From positions 1-64,000 of the forward strand of contig RIAY01000010.1 in the NCBI GenBank assembly GCA_003833075.1: DNA of 64,000 bases. Direction: 5' to 3'. The position numbers and the translations under genes were made by a program. Below the pieces are notes generated by a model that saw only the letters and a program-made list of their open reading frames with translations, had not been told where the DNA came from and did not search any database. The DNA is from Muribaculaceae bacterium Isolate-036 (Harlan). Its GTDB lineage: Bacteria > Bacteroidota > Bacteroidia > Bacteroidales > Muribaculaceae. This document shows, piece by piece, positions 27,429 through 37,568 of this stretch (within the stretch, counting starts at the first letter, position 1; the number at the start of each line of letters is the position of its first letter).

Positions 27429-28280
27429 TCACGGTCGATCGGTTTTGGAATCTGTTTCCAGATCGAGCCAGTAGGCACGCGAGACATGCACGAGCGAATC
27501 ACATTCAGAAGCGGGGAAACAGAACTCTATCTGTGGCTGCGAGCCATCGGGAATATCAGCCATATACACAGCTTTTACACCATCATCCGAAACAAAGAAA
27601 TAAGTCGCTGTTCCGGCAGAGCCTTCGGTTTCCTTGTGTCCCGTAAGAATCATCGACGGTTTCCCGCTGAGCTGAGATCCGACATTATACACCAGCATGC
27701 GATAACAGGGTTCTTCCGTACCGTCATGACTATCATGGCTGGAATCAATGCGATATACGGTTCCGTTTTCCATACCCTTGAGACACATTACCGGCGACCA
27801 TCCCTTTCTGAGAGGCTCCTCGATGCTCCCCATCTCGCGAGCGGTGAGACTGTCGAGCATCATGCGCTCTCTTGCCGAAAGATAACCGACATCGTATATT
27901 TCCGTGTCAAGCCATACATACGCGCCACCTTTGAGACCCCATCCCCGCCAGCCGGACTTTTCCCAGTCCTCGGGACGTGACGTGACAATCACGCTCTTGA
28001 GGGAATCATCGACAAGAACCGAATAGTATTGCCTCATCTGTTCGGACGTCTCGATATCCTTAAGAGGATAAGGTCTCGACAGGGGATAGCTGACTATGGT
28101 CGAGAATGCGGCGCTGTCGTCCTCGGCGACAATGCTCACCAACTTTTTTACCTCTTCCGGGATAGAATCGCTTTGCTCTATGCCGGAAGTGGCTGCGGAA
28201 ACGGATTTACTTCTGTCGCATGCGGAAAAGGGCAGAAGAAGAAGCAGAAGAATGAATATATGGGAAATTGGATTGACCAT
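27429..28280 (-). CDS. Lipoprotein of unknown function
   Basis: 283 residues with a clear lipobox (LLPFSAC, Cys at 21). The mature part contains EYEVKKLVSIVAEDDSAAF-like alternating polar sequence, a YPLSRPYPL segment, and aromatic-rich strands later (YFFVSDDGVKAVYMADI). The central YSVLVDDSLKSVIV region suggests an NTF2-like or similar small sandwich fold used by Bacteroidetes lipoproteins, but I cannot name a family. It precedes, on the same strand, the acyltransferase remnant and follows the lysozyme gene by 51 bp, so the lysozyme and this gene may share a transcript. Confidence 0.7.
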   Translation of the reverse strand: MVNPISHIFILLLLLLPFSACDRSKSVSAATSGIEQSDSIPEEVKKLVSIVAEDDSAAFSTIVSYPLSRPYPLKDIETSEQMRQYYSVLVDDSLKSVIVTSRPEDWEKSGWRGWGLKGGAYVWLDTEIYDVGYLSARERMMLDSLTAREMGSIEEPLRKGWSPVMCLKGMENGTVYRIDSSHDSHDGTEEPCYRMLVYNVGSQLSGKPSMILTGHKETEGSAGTATYFFVSDDGVKAVYMADIPDGSQPQIEFCFPASECDSLVHVSRAYWLDLETDSKTDRP

Positions 28281-28331
28281 TTTTATTTACTTAATTTATT
28301 AACTTTGGGAATTCGGAAATATTGCATGACT

Positions 28332-28961
28332 TTACTGTTCATAAAACGCAAGTCCGGGCAGATATGACTTATTTCTTCTGTACGGCATTCTTTTATGTGA
28401 TGTTCCCGCCACCTCCTCTTCGACGAACAGATTTTCAAACTCCTCGATTCTTCTTCTTTTAATCTGATTATGAACCTTTCCACGATACCGGCAATGCGCT
28501 ATGTAATTTCCTCTGATATTCCTGTCACCTTTCCTGAGCTTCCTGACCACAGAAGAACGCATCGTAGCCCCGGAACCGATGTTATAGGCAAGAACGCCCA
28601 GCAACAACGAATCGGCACCGAATTCGCGGAATACGGCACAATTCTTCAACAAATCTTTTCTCAGTAATGCCTCAGCCTCTTTTTCCGACAATGTTCTTTT
28701 ACGGCTGAATTTCTCTCCCGGGAGCACTTTATGTCCATAGCCCACCAAGGGCCAATGCCCGGGGCTGTGCATCCCTTCATACTTTTTAATGATTTCCACC
28801 GCCTGTTCAAAGGGAGAGACCTCTGGTCGTGGAATTGCAGGCGCCGCTTTTGCCTTGACAGCAGTGACAGCCACATCGCTGACCACACGCGGTGGTGTCA
28901 ACAGATCGCACAACATCATGCCGACGACTGCCAACATCATTAATACTGATAACTTTTTCAT
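28332..28961 (-). CDS. Exported GH24-type lysozyme/endolysin-like protein
   Basis: 209 residues from the ATG at 28959-28961 (MKKLSVLMMLAVVGMMLC); the frame extends upstream but that part is unlikely coding. After an N-terminal membrane/signal segment and Ala/Pro-rich spacer, IIKKYEGMHSPGHWPLVGYGH at about 57-77 carries the GH24 catalytic Glu (E62) and the conserved GYGH. LLGVLAYNIGSGATMRSS matches the second family block (N-x-G). It would cleave peptidoglycan glycan strands in the periplasm. The very basic C-terminus may bind cell wall or DNA. Such genes also occur in prophages, but no other phage gene is nearby. Confidence 0.85.
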   Translation of the reverse strand: MKKLSVLMMLAVVGMMLCDLLTPPRVVSDVAVTAVKAKAAPAIPRPEVSPFEQAVEIIKKYEGMHSPGHWPLVGYGHKVLPGEKFSRKRTLSEKEAEALLRKDLLKNCAVFREFGADSLLLGVLAYNIGSGATMRSSVVRKLRKGDRNIRGNYIAHCRYRGKVHNQIKRRRIEEFENLFVEEEVAGTSHKRMPYRRNKSYLPGLAFYEQ

Positions 28962-28977
28962 CAACGTATAAAACAGC

Positions 28978-29016
28978 CAGAAGCGGAAGATGGTTTGACA
29001 CATCATTCCGCTTCTG
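28978..29016 (-). terminator. Terminator hairpin downstream of glpF
   Basis: CAGAAGCGGAA (28978-28988) pairs perfectly with TTCCGCTTCTG (29006-29016), extended by GATG/CATC with one bulge. On the minus strand it is followed by GCTGTTTTATA. It would end the glpK-glpF transcript before the lysozyme gene. Confidence 0.65.
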
Positions 29017-29112
29017 ACATTTAATAACATGTTTAACAACAATTTAACAATTGTCACCACATGCGATAACAATTTAAGACGGCTTCCCCGTGCGTGATCA
29101 TGCAGCCCTCCG

Positions 29113-29859
29113 CTACAAACCACGTATCACAAGCCAATACACCACGGCTGCAAGCACCGCACCTATAATCGAACCGACAACCGGCACCCAGGCGTATCCC
29201 CACTGGCTGTCACCTTTACCCTTTATAGGCAAGATTCCATGTGCGAGCCGCGGGCCGAAATCACGGGCGGGGTTGATGGCATAACCTGTAGTTCCACCCA
29301 ATGAAAGACCTATCGCCACGACAAGCAACGCCACCGGTATGGCACCGATGCTGCCGAGTCCCACTTCCGAGGCGTTAGACTTGTCGCCGATGAAAAGAAT
29401 CACAAGGATAAGCACAAACGTTCCCACCACCTCGCATATCACGTTGCGCCAATGGTTTTTTATCGCCGGTATGGTGGCGAAAACCCCCAGCTTCGTCTCC
29501 TGGTCTTCAGTGGCATCGAAATGATCCTTATAAAAGACATATACGAGCGTGGCGCCGCAATATGCGCCGAGAATCTGAGCGAGCACGTAAGGCACCACCA
29601 TCGCCCAGGGGAATTTTCCTGCCGAGGCGAGACCTATTGTCACCGCAGGGTTGAGATGCGCGCCGGTGAAAGGACCGGCGACAAGCACCCCGCACATCAC
29701 CGCCAGACCCCAGGCAAGAGTGACGACTATCCATCCTCCTCCCTCACCCTTCGATTTTTTTAGTGACACACACGCCACGACTCCACATCCGAGCAGAATC
29801 ATGATCATAGTTCCGAGGAACTCGAACACACACTGTATTGTCAAAGAATATTCGTTCAT
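29113..29859 (-). CDS. glpF: Glycerol uptake facilitator (aquaglyceroporin)
   Basis: 248 residues, six membrane helices plus the two half-helices of the MIP family. The NPA boxes are HLNPAVTIG (about residue 68) and AINPARDFGPR (about 195). The second loop has the Asp after NPAR (NPARD) typical of glycerol rather than water channels. It lets glycerol diffuse in, to be trapped by glycerol kinase, whose gene ends 24 bp upstream on the same strand. Confidence 0.92.
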   Translation of the reverse strand: MNEYSLTIQCVFEFLGTMIMILLGCGVVACVSLKKSKGEGGGWIVVTLAWGLAVMCGVLVAGPFTGAHLNPAVTIGLASAGKFPWAMVVPYVLAQILGAYCGATLVYVFYKDHFDATEDQETKLGVFATIPAIKNHWRNVICEVVGTFVLILVILFIGDKSNASEVGLGSIGAIPVALLVVAIGLSLGGTTGYAINPARDFGPRLAHGILPIKGKGDSQWGYAWVPVVGSIIGAVLAAVVYWLVIRGL

Positions 29860-29883
29860 AGCAACACCCGTTTTAACAGCTTA

Positions 29884-31395
29884 TTATGAATTGGGAGTAG
29901 GATGAGTACCGGTCAGATCACGCTTCACAGCCTCATGCCATCCGTTGATCTTATCGTTGACCTCATCTTTCCCCGCTTTGGGTTTAAACTCGGCATCCAG
30001 CTGCCACTGCTGCTGGATAGACTCAATGCTCGGCCAGTATCCCACGGCAAGACCCGCGAGATAAGCGGCACCGAGAGCCGTTGTCTCGGTGATGCGCGGA
30101 CGAAGCACATCGGTAGCGAGAATATCGCTCTGGAACTGCATCAGCAGATTGTTGCGCGAGGCACCGCCGTCTACCTTGAGATTGCGGATCGGCAGGTTTG
30201 AATCCTTTTCCATTGCCTTCACGATGTCATATGTCTGGAAAGCTATGCCTTCAAGCGCGGCACGGGCTATATGGGCTGTGGTTGTGCCACGCGAGATTCC
30301 GGTAATCATGCCTCTTGCCTCCGGATCCCAGTATGGAGCGCCGAGACCTGTGAGGGCAGGCACGAAATACACTCCGTCTGTATCGGGCACTGATGCCGCC
30401 AGTTTCTCGACATCCGAGGAGCAGGCTATGCACTGCATATTGTCGCGCAGCCACTGGACCACAGAACCTCCCACAAAAATAGAGCCTTCGAGAGCATAGT
30501 TGACAGTATCCCCTATTTTCCAGGCGATTGTGGTCAGGAGACGGTTCTTTGACAGGATAGGCGTGGTTCCGCTGTTCATAAGAAGGAAGCAACCGGTTCC
30601 GTACGTATTCTTTACCGAACCCGGTTCGACACACATCTGTCCGAACAGAGCAGCCTGCTGGTCTCCTGCGATTCCGGCAATCGGAACATTATGGGCGAAT
30701 ATAGTGGTGGTTGTATGACCGTAAACCTCGCTTGAAGACTTCACCTCAGGCATCATGGAGCGCGGAATGCCGAAATAGTCGAGAAGCTCCTGATCCCATT
30801 CGAGAGTATTTATATTGAAAAGCATTGTACGCGAAGCATTGGATACATCCGTCACATGCACATCTCCGCGTGTGAGTCTCCACACAAGCCAGGAATCGAC
30901 TGTCCCGAAAAGCAGTTTTCCCTCCTCGGCACGTTTGCGGGCACCGGGAACATTGTCAAGAATCCATTTTATTTTCGTAGCACTGAAATAAGCGTCGATT
31001 ATAAGACCGGTCTTTTCGCGTATCTTTTCCTCCATACCATCCTCTATCACTTTGTTGCAATAATCGGACGTTCGCCTGTCTTGCCATACTATGGCGTTAT
31101 AGATAGGCTCCTCTGTGTCACGATCCCAGACAATGGTTGTTTCACGCTGGTTTGTAATACCTATTGCCTCTATATTTTTGCCGTTGATGTCGATAGACGA
31201 GATAGCCTCTGCAATCACCGAAGCCTGAGAAGCCCAGATCTGATGCGGGTCATGCTCCACCCATCCCGAATGAGGAAAGATCTGAGGAAATTCCTTCTGA
31301 GCCACAGCACGTATTGAGCCGCTACGGTCGAATACTATTGCGCGGGAGCTGCTTGTTCCCTGATCAAGTGATAGGATGTACTTTTGAGAGTCCAT
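29884..31395 (-). CDS. glpK: Glycerol kinase
   Basis: Phosphorylates glycerol to sn-glycerol 3-phosphate. 503 residues, the normal length for the FGGY family. [15 protein letters not shown] at residues 9-23 is the phosphate-binding start. [13 protein letters not shown] and [13 protein letters not shown] are glycerol-kinase-specific, and the C-terminal [25 protein letters not shown] form the FGGY signatures. glpF lies directly downstream, forming a two-gene uptake and activation operon. The glycerol-3-phosphate dehydrogenase is not in the window. Confidence 0.96.
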   Translation of the reverse strand: MDSQKYILSLDQGTSSSRAIVFDRSGSIRAVAQKEFPQIFPHSGWVEHDPHQIWASQASVIAEAISSIDINGKNIEAIGITNQRETTIVWDRDTEEPIYNAIVWQDRRTSDYCNKVIEDGMEEKIREKTGLIIDAYFSATKIKWILDNVPGARKRAEEGKLLFGTVDSWLVWRLTRGDVHVTDVSNASRTMLFNINTLEWDQELLDYFGIPRSMMPEVKSSSEVYGHTTTTIFAHNVPIAGIAGDQQAALFGQMCVEPGSVKNTYGTGCFLLMNSGTTPILSKNRLLTTIAWKIGDTVNYALEGSIFVGGSVVQWLRDNMQCIACSSDVEKLAASVPDTDGVYFVPALTGLGAPYWDPEARGMITGISRGTTTAHIARAALEGIAFQTYDIVKAMEKDSNLPIRNLKVDGGASRNNLLMQFQSDILATDVLRPRITETTALGAAYLAGLAVGYWPSIESIQQQWQLDAEFKPKAGKDEVNDKINGWHEAVKRDLTGTHPTPNS

Positions 31396-31536
31396 AGTAT
31401 TTAGTATTAAATGTGAGTTTTCAAGTTGTTCTGAATGAAACTGCCGAGAGTCAATTCGTGAACTAATTCAAACTGTTATCAAGACGGATGATTAAGGTCA
31501 TTTATGCCATTAGGGACAATAAGTCTGTAAAAACAC

Positions 31537-32481
31537 TCAGATCTTAAGGTATCTTATAAATTTCATATCAGCCCGGCTGTTATCCACTGTCAATATCACG
31601 TCGGCACCTTCGATAACCGGCATATTATGCGGAAAATGACCTACCGGCATACCATATGCCACCGGAAATCCGGATATTCCGTTGTTCTCCAGAAAGCGTT
31701 CTATCATACGTTCCATAGACAGATGGTTCCTGTCGGAAGAAGTTTCCGTAAACTGTCCTACCGCAAGTCCCTTCACTCTTGAAAACACGCCTTGCAGATA
31801 GAGTCTATATAAGATACGCTCAACCTTATAAATAGGTTCAGCAATATCTTCAATAAATAACACACAATCTTCCTCTTTTGTATCATTGAGGATGTCGAAA
31901 GGTGTTCCCGCGAGTCCGTCGAGCACCGCAAGATTTCCTCCTGTCAGTTTTCCGGATGCAGTTCCGGGGCGGTTAGACGGCATTGATTCGGATTCCTCAT
32001 GTCCGAATGAGTAACCGGACAGAGTTCCGTTTTTCAGAATATCCATCACCGCGCGTCCGCCTTCGTGCCTGTCGTTGAAATCACGCGCCATAGGTCCGTG
32101 TATTGAGACGACTCCACACCTGAGCGAGAATGCGTGCAAAGCGGAAATATCCGAAAAACCTACAAGCCATTTCGGATTTTCACTGAAAAGCGACTCAGGT
32201 ATATGAGACAACAGATGAACGGCGCCATATCCTCCACGCGAACATAAAACAGCTTTCACATCAGGCATCTGCCATGCCGACAGCAGATCCGACAGTCTGT
32301 CTTGCACCGAGGCTGCATAACTGCCGCAAGCCGGACCCTTCGCATGAGGCATTACAACCGGCTCGAAGCCATTCTGCCCGATATAGGCTGCGGCACTGTC
32401 GATAAAAACCGGATTCACCACGGATGCGGGAGAAATTATGGCGACCTTGTCACCCTCCTTCAACGTTTCAGGATAAATCAT
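31537..32481 (-). CDS. LD-carboxypeptidase (muramoyltetrapeptide carboxypeptidase, S66)
   Basis: 314 residues. Removes the terminal D-Ala from peptidoglycan tetrapeptides during recycling. The start LKEGDKVAIISPAS is typical for S66. The nucleophile Ser lies in WLVGFSDISAL at about residue 110, preceded by VLCSRGGYGAVHLL. The acidic residue and His of the triad are in the C-terminal half (EDIAEPIYKVERIL; GMPVGHFPHN). No signal peptide, so cytoplasmic. The gene ends 20 bp after the radical SAM gene's region and may form part of the same minus-strand unit. Confidence 0.9.
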   Translation of the reverse strand: MIYPETLKEGDKVAIISPASVVNPVFIDSAAAYIGQNGFEPVVMPHAKGPACGSYAASVQDRLSDLLSAWQMPDVKAVLCSRGGYGAVHLLSHIPESLFSENPKWLVGFSDISALHAFSLRCGVVSIHGPMARDFNDRHEGGRAVMDILKNGTLSGYSFGHEESESMPSNRPGTASGKLTGGNLAVLDGLAGTPFDILNDTKEEDCVLFIEDIAEPIYKVERILYRLYLQGVFSRVKGLAVGQFTETSSDRNHLSMERMIERFLENNGISGFPVAYGMPVGHFPHNMPVIEGADVILTVDNSRADMKFIRYLKI

Positions 32482-32500
32482 ACAGACTGTATTGAGGTTA

Positions 32501-33289
32501 TTATTCGTATCCCTGAACTTTTATCCCCGCTTCCCTTATCACGGAGGCTATGCGGTCAAGTTCCTCCTTGCCGACCTTCACAAGGTTCTCCTCAGGGGTA
32601 GATCTGTCTATACTGTAGATCATCACCTCCTTAGGTCTTATGCGCCTGTAAGCGTCAACAAGAGCGTCTATTTCCTCCTGTGTGGTATTGTCAATCCTTC
32701 TGCCGCAGTGCTCTCCTCTGAGCAGCATGGTCTGTATTATACCGGTCCCACCGAACTGACACAGCGATTCCACAACCCGCTCCACGGTAAAATCCTTTGA
32801 GGCGGGACGATCTATCAGCCGCATCGTATCTTCCACCGCCGAATCGAGCTTAAGTATATTGTTGTCAACACGTTTCAGAGCTTCGGCAGTCGCTGGATCA
32901 AAAATGCGGGTAGCGTTTGTAAGCACCGACACCTTCGCCAGCGGATAATACTTGTCGCGGAGTCGCAAAGTGTCTTCTATGATTTCCGGAAATTCCGGGT
33001 GCAACGTAGGCTCTCCGTTTCCGGAGAATGTTATCACATCAAGGGGATCTCCTGCAAGCCGCATGGCGTTCAGTCTGTTTTCGAGCGACTGCGCCACAGT
33101 CTCGCGCGGCGGCAGACCCGTAGAGCCCGTGCCTTGCGCATTATAACCCGCCTCACAATAGAGGCAATCGAATGAACACACTTTTCCGTCGTCAGGCATA
33201 AGGTTGATACCTAACGACACACCCAGTCTACGGCTGTGTATAGGTCCGAATACCGTGGAATGAAACAATACGGTCTGTTCTTTTCCCAT
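32501..33289 (-). CDS. Radical SAM protein of unknown substrate
   Basis: 262 residues. The [4Fe-4S] motif is CSFDCLYC (C-x3-C-x2-C) at about residues 38-45, followed by DVITFSGNGEPTLHPEFPEI, the GGEP-like SAM-binding element. The opening VFGPIHSRRLGVSLGINLMP is characteristic of a conserved Bacteroidetes/Firmicutes radical SAM group. The C-terminus lacks extra cysteines. Substrate unknown. A family-B repeat begins at its start codon (33288), so any promoter must lie within or beyond that repeat, or the gene is expressed from mutS. Confidence 0.85.
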   Translation of the reverse strand: MGKEQTVLFHSTVFGPIHSRRLGVSLGINLMPDDGKVCSFDCLYCEAGYNAQGTGSTGLPPRETVAQSLENRLNAMRLAGDPLDVITFSGNGEPTLHPEFPEIIEDTLRLRDKYYPLAKVSVLTNATRIFDPATAEALKRVDNNILKLDSAVEDTMRLIDRPASKDFTVERVVESLCQFGGTGIIQTMLLRGEHCGRRIDNTTQEEIDALVDAYRRIRPKEVMIYSIDRSTPEENLVKVGKEELDRIASVIREAGIKVQGYE

Positions 33290-33472
33290 AAGTAAGTATT
33301 GAAAATTAGTCTATAATAAGTAAATGCTGTGCTTATTTAAATTTTGAATCTTTTGGATGCTTTCATGATTTCTCATCAGTCGCATAGCCCGCTATGCTCC
33401 TTCTTCGGAATCATGAAATCATCTCAAAATCTCCTAAAATTTAATATAAGCTAATTTCCAACACTTACTTAT
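33288..33472. mobile_element. Family-B palindromic repeat (185 bp)
   Basis: Ends are ATAAGTAAGTATTGAAAATT (33288-33307) and, inverted, AATTTCCAACACTTACTTAT (33453-33472), matching with 2 mismatches. The whole interior is an imperfect palindrome centred on CATAGCCCGCTATG, the same centre as family A. No open reading frame. It fills exactly the space between the start codon of the radical SAM gene and the stop codon of mutS. Confidence 0.75.
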
Positions 33473-33476
33473 GATG

Positions 33477-36113
33477 TCAGTTTTTTCCGGTGAGAAGACT
33501 CTTGAGATCATGCAGAGTGGTCAGAGCCTGCAGCGGTGTGAGGTTATCTATGTTTATTCCCAGAAGACGGTCGCGTATCTGGCTGAGCAGAGGGTCATCA
33601 AGCTGGAAGAAAGAGAGCTGGTAACCGTCGCGGGCTTTCCCGATATCCTTCATGTCACCCTTCCCCTTGATTTTTCCATCCTGACTGTCATTATCATTTT
33701 TAGAGCCCTCCTCCAGACGCGACAGAACCTGGTCCGCACGTTTCACAATCGAAGGGGGCATGCCTGCGAGTTTAGCCACATGAATACCGAAGCTGTGGGC
33801 GGATCCGCCCCTTTCGAGTTTTCGCATGAACACGACCTTACCTTTGATTTCCTTCACCGACACATTGTAATTCACGATACGCTTGAATGTTTTCTCCATC
33901 TCGTTCAGCTCGTGATAGTGTGTGGCAAAAAGCGTCTTAGGTCTGAAATGTCCGTTTTCATGTATATGCTCCACAATTGCCCAGGCGATGGAAATGCCAT
34001 CGTAAGTCGAGGTTCCGCGTCCGAGTTCATCGAAAAGCACCAGCGAGCGGTTGCTCATATTGTTGAGAATTGCCGCAGCCTCGTTCATCTCGACCATAAA
34101 CGTGGACTCTCCTGATGAAATATTGTCGCTTGCCCCCACGCGCGTGAAGATTTTATCCACAAGACCGATATGCGCCGCTTCCGCCGGCACAAAAGAACCG
34201 ATCTGGGCAAGGAGCACGATAAGAGCCGTCTGCCGCAGCAACGCCGACTTACCGCTCATGTTGGGGCCGGTTATCATAAGAATCTGATGACCGTCGGAAT
34301 CGAGTTCCACACTGTTGCTGATGTATGGCTCGCCCGGAGGGAGACGGCGTTCGATTACCGGATGGCGCCCCTCGGTGATGGAGATTTTCAGCGAATCGTC
34401 GACCACCGGACGCACATAACGGTATTCCTCCGCTGTTCTTGCCATGGATAAGAGACAGTCGACCGTAGCCGTGGCAATAGCGTTTCTCTGTATGCGTGGA
34501 ATAAATGTCAAGGCACCCTGCACAAGCTCCGCGAAAAGTCTGTTTTCTATAGCCGATATCTTTTCTTCGGCACCGACTATCTTTTCCTCATATTCTTTCA
34601 GTTCCGGCGTAATGTACCGCTCCGCGCTCACCAGAGTCTGCTTGCGAATCCATGTTTCAGGCACTTTGTCCTTGTGTGTGTTACGTACTTCTATATAATA
34701 TCCGAACACATTGTTGAAGGCAATCTTCAGCGACGGTATTCCTGTAAGCTCACTTTCGCGGTCCCGTATCTCTTCCAGAGCACGTCGGGAATTGGCATGC
34801 AGCCCGCGGAGTTCGTCAAGCTCGGCATCGACACCGGCAGCTATGGCATTCCCCCTCCCCAACTGGTTTGGCGCGTCATCCACAATCACACGGGCTATAG
34901 TCTCGTAAAGCTGCGAAGTATCGCTCATTTCCCGCGACATCCCGACAAACACCTCCGAACCGGATTCCGACAGCACATTCCTCAGAGTGTCTGCCGCCCG
35001 CAGAGAATCGCGCAACGAGACAAAATCCCTCGGACCTATTCTATTGGAAGCCAGTTTCGCCATAAGTCTCTCAAGATCTCCGACGCGCCTGAGAGCCTCC
35101 TCGCATCTGTCGCGACACGCCACATCACGGAAGAAATACTCCACGGCATCCTGACGCCGCGTTATCTCCTCAATATCCAGCAGCGGAAACGACACCCACG
35201 ACCTCAGCTTGCGTCCACCCATGGGGGTGACCGTCTTGTCGATCACCTTGAGAAGCGAGAGCCCCTCTTCCGCCAGAGGATTAAGAAGCTCAAGATTGCG
35301 TATCGTGAATTTGTCGAGTCTCACGTACCGGTCGCCGTCGATGCGTGCAAGCGAAGTTATATGCGAGATATTGGTGTGCTGGGTGAGGTCGAGATAATAC
35401 AGCAGACTGCCCGCCGCCACAACCGCCTCATGCATGCCGTCCACACCGAATCCCTTGAGCGATGCCGTGCCGAAATGTTTTACGAGGCGTTCGGTTGCCG
35501 CATCAGAGGTGTAGACCCAGTCTTCAAGTTCGAAGACACTGCATTTGTGCGAGATATTCTCTTCGCAGAACTGCCGTGTGCCATGCATGCGCAGCAACTC
35601 CTTAGGAGCGATATTCGCTATCAGTTTGTCAACATAATCCTTGTCTCCCTGCGCACAGAGGAACTCTCCGGTAGAAAGGTCGAGAAACGCCACACCGACA
35701 GAAGACTTTCTGACATGTATGCCGGCAAGAAAATTGTTTTCGCGCGGCCGCAAGGTATTGTCGTTCAGATTGACGCCTGGAGTGACAAGCTCAGTTATCC
35801 CCCTTTTCACGAGCTTTTTGGTGAGTTTGGGGTCTTCGAGCTGTTCGCATATCGCCACACGCTTGCCCGCCCTTACGAGTTTCGGGAGATATGAATCGAG
35901 TGCATGATGCGGGAATCCGGCAAGCTCCACATATGCCGCCTTTCCGTTGGCACGCCTGGTGAGTGTGATTCCAAGAATCTCACTTGCCGTTATCGCGTCT
36001 TCCGAGAATGTTTCGTAAAAATCGCCCACTCTGAAAAGAAGAACCGCATCGGGATGTTTCTTTTTCATCTCGATATATTGTGTCATCAAAGGGGTCTCAG
36101 CTATTTTTGCCAT
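33477..36113 (-). CDS. mutS: DNA mismatch repair protein MutS
   Basis: 878 residues, full length. Binds base mismatches and small loops and starts repair together with MutL. The N-terminal mismatch domain contains [16 protein letters not shown], with the Phe-x-Glu motif that wedges the mismatch. Connector, core and clamp domains follow. The ATPase starts at TGPNMSGKS at about 613-621, and the Walker B/signature block is [17 protein letters not shown]. The C-terminal helix-turn-helix for dimerisation is present. The gene ends 4 bp from the family-B repeat. mgtE lies 51 bp upstream on the same strand. Confidence 0.96.
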   Translation of the reverse strand: MAKIAETPLMTQYIEMKKKHPDAVLLFRVGDFYETFSEDAITASEILGITLTRRANGKAAYVELAGFPHHALDSYLPKLVRAGKRVAICEQLEDPKLTKKLVKRGITELVTPGVNLNDNTLRPRENNFLAGIHVRKSSVGVAFLDLSTGEFLCAQGDKDYVDKLIANIAPKELLRMHGTRQFCEENISHKCSVFELEDWVYTSDAATERLVKHFGTASLKGFGVDGMHEAVVAAGSLLYYLDLTQHTNISHITSLARIDGDRYVRLDKFTIRNLELLNPLAEEGLSLLKVIDKTVTPMGGRKLRSWVSFPLLDIEEITRRQDAVEYFFRDVACRDRCEEALRRVGDLERLMAKLASNRIGPRDFVSLRDSLRAADTLRNVLSESGSEVFVGMSREMSDTSQLYETIARVIVDDAPNQLGRGNAIAAGVDAELDELRGLHANSRRALEEIRDRESELTGIPSLKIAFNNVFGYYIEVRNTHKDKVPETWIRKQTLVSAERYITPELKEYEEKIVGAEEKISAIENRLFAELVQGALTFIPRIQRNAIATATVDCLLSMARTAEEYRYVRPVVDDSLKISITEGRHPVIERRLPPGEPYISNSVELDSDGHQILMITGPNMSGKSALLRQTALIVLLAQIGSFVPAEAAHIGLVDKIFTRVGASDNISSGESTFMVEMNEAAAILNNMSNRSLVLFDELGRGTSTYDGISIAWAIVEHIHENGHFRPKTLFATHYHELNEMEKTFKRIVNYNVSVKEIKGKVVFMRKLERGGSAHSFGIHVAKLAGMPPSIVKRADQVLSRLEEGSKNDNDSQDGKIKGKGDMKDIGKARDGYQLSFFQLDDPLLSQIRDRLLGINIDNLTPLQALTTLHDLKSLLTGKN

Positions 36114-36164
36114 TTAAGGAAACAGTTTTAAAATTTGCCGCGCGTAGAAATCATGAGCGCGTTT

Positions 36165-37529
36165 TCAATGAGGAAAGATATTCAGCATCCACACCGCCAT
36201 GCCCACATATATAAGGAGACCGACCACATCGTTGGTGATCTGGATGAAAGGTCCTGTGGCGAGAGCCGGGTTGACTTTCAGTTTTTCGAGCGTCAGAGGC
36301 ACGAGGGTACCGAAAACCGTTGCGAAGATAACCACACAGAACAGAGACGCCGAGACAGCGAAACAGAGCGCATAGTCCCCCGGTTCGGTCAGCATCGTGT
36401 ATGCAAGCACCACGGCGGATATGACGACAGCGTTGATTATCGCCACTCTCAGTCCGCGCCAGATCTGGTTCCAGAACTCCTTCAGCTCAAGACGTCCGTT
36501 CGCCAGACCCTGCACCACAATCGCCGAAGCCTGCACACCTACATTTCCTCCTGTTCCTCCGATAAGAGGGATAAAGAAGGCAAGTGCGGTCACGGCAGCC
36601 AGCTGGGATTCGAATCCACCGAGAATCACGGAATTCACGAGACCGCCGATGATGCCGATCAGAAGCCACGGCAACCGCGCCTTTGTCTGAGCCCATACCG
36701 AGTCGTCGGCATCGATGTCGGAGGAGATACCTGAAGCGAGCTGGAAATCCCTCTCGCTCTGCTCGCGCACCTCATCCATCACGTCATCGACAGTAATCTG
36801 TCCTACAAGCCGACCGATGCTGTCTACGACCGGCATTGCCACAAGGTCGTATTTCTCGAAATCTATAGCCACATCCTCAATCGGCATGTCGGCTTTCACC
36901 GACACCGGATCTGTCTCCATCACATGTTTGATTCTGGAGACAGAAGGATGCGTAATCATCTTCTTGAGAGGAAGCACCCCCTTGAGGCGTCCGTCGTCAT
37001 CTACGACATACACATTATAAATGTCGTCAAGATCTTCCGCCTGATGCCGCATCTCCTTCAGGCAGTCGGGCATCGAAAGATTCTCGTTTACCTTTATGAG
37101 TTCTGTACCCATAAGACCGCCGGCGGTATCCTCGTCATACTGGAGGAGATCCACGATGTCGCCCGCCTGCTCCATGTCCTCGATATTGAGGATGACCTCT
37201 TCGCGGTCTTCCTCGTCGAGTTCCTGAATAAGGTCTACGGCATCGTCGGTGTCGAGCAGGTCTATGAAATGACCGATCTGCTCCGGATCCATATTCTCAA
37301 GGAGTTTCTTGCGATCCTCCTCGTCGAGTTCCATAAGGACATCGGCTTTCTTCTCCTTATCGTCTATAAGGTTGAATGCCCATTCAGCCTCTTTTATGTC
37401 AAGGCTCTGGAAGAGTTCTGCGATATCCGCGGGATGAAGACCGGAGAACGCATTGCGTGCCCCCACTTCATCGCCATGCTCGATCATCTCTTCGATAAGC
37501 TCTATATCTTTTTCATTCAAATCTTTCAC
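36165..37529 (-). CDS. mgtE: Magnesium transporter MgtE
   Basis: 454 residues with the normal three-part build. The acidic N domain (residues 1-130, helical superhelix, very rich in Asp/Glu) senses Mg. Two CBS domains follow at about 135-255 (MITHPSVSRIKHVMETDPVSV; VVDSIGRLVGQITVDDVMDEV). Five membrane helices at about 275-450 include FIPLIGGTGGNVGVQASAIV, the conserved pore segment with GGNxGxQ. It moves Mg2+ into the cytoplasm and closes at high internal Mg. mutS follows and the nucleoside kinase precedes it on the same strand. Confidence 0.95.
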   Translation of the reverse strand: MKDLNEKDIELIEEMIEHGDEVGARNAFSGLHPADIAELFQSLDIKEAEWAFNLIDDKEKKADVLMELDEEDRKKLLENMDPEQIGHFIDLLDTDDAVDLIQELDEEDREEVILNIEDMEQAGDIVDLLQYDEDTAGGLMGTELIKVNENLSMPDCLKEMRHQAEDLDDIYNVYVVDDDGRLKGVLPLKKMITHPSVSRIKHVMETDPVSVKADMPIEDVAIDFEKYDLVAMPVVDSIGRLVGQITVDDVMDEVREQSERDFQLASGISSDIDADDSVWAQTKARLPWLLIGIIGGLVNSVILGGFESQLAAVTALAFFIPLIGGTGGNVGVQASAIVVQGLANGRLELKEFWNQIWRGLRVAIINAVVISAVVLAYTMLTEPGDYALCFAVSASLFCVVIFATVFGTLVPLTLEKLKVNPALATGPFIQITNDVVGLLIYVGMAVWMLNIFPH

Positions 37530-37568
37530 TTCTCTTGTCAGCTGTTGGAAGTTAATAGCAGTCAGAAA

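Noticed and set aside
28332..28961. Prophage lysis module
   Set aside because: The GH24 gene stands alone; no holin, tail, capsid or integrase genes nearby.
34674..35894. 406-codon open frame on the plus strand
   Set aside because: It lies entirely antisense to mutS, whose protein is complete and conserved; high antisense openness follows from codon bias.
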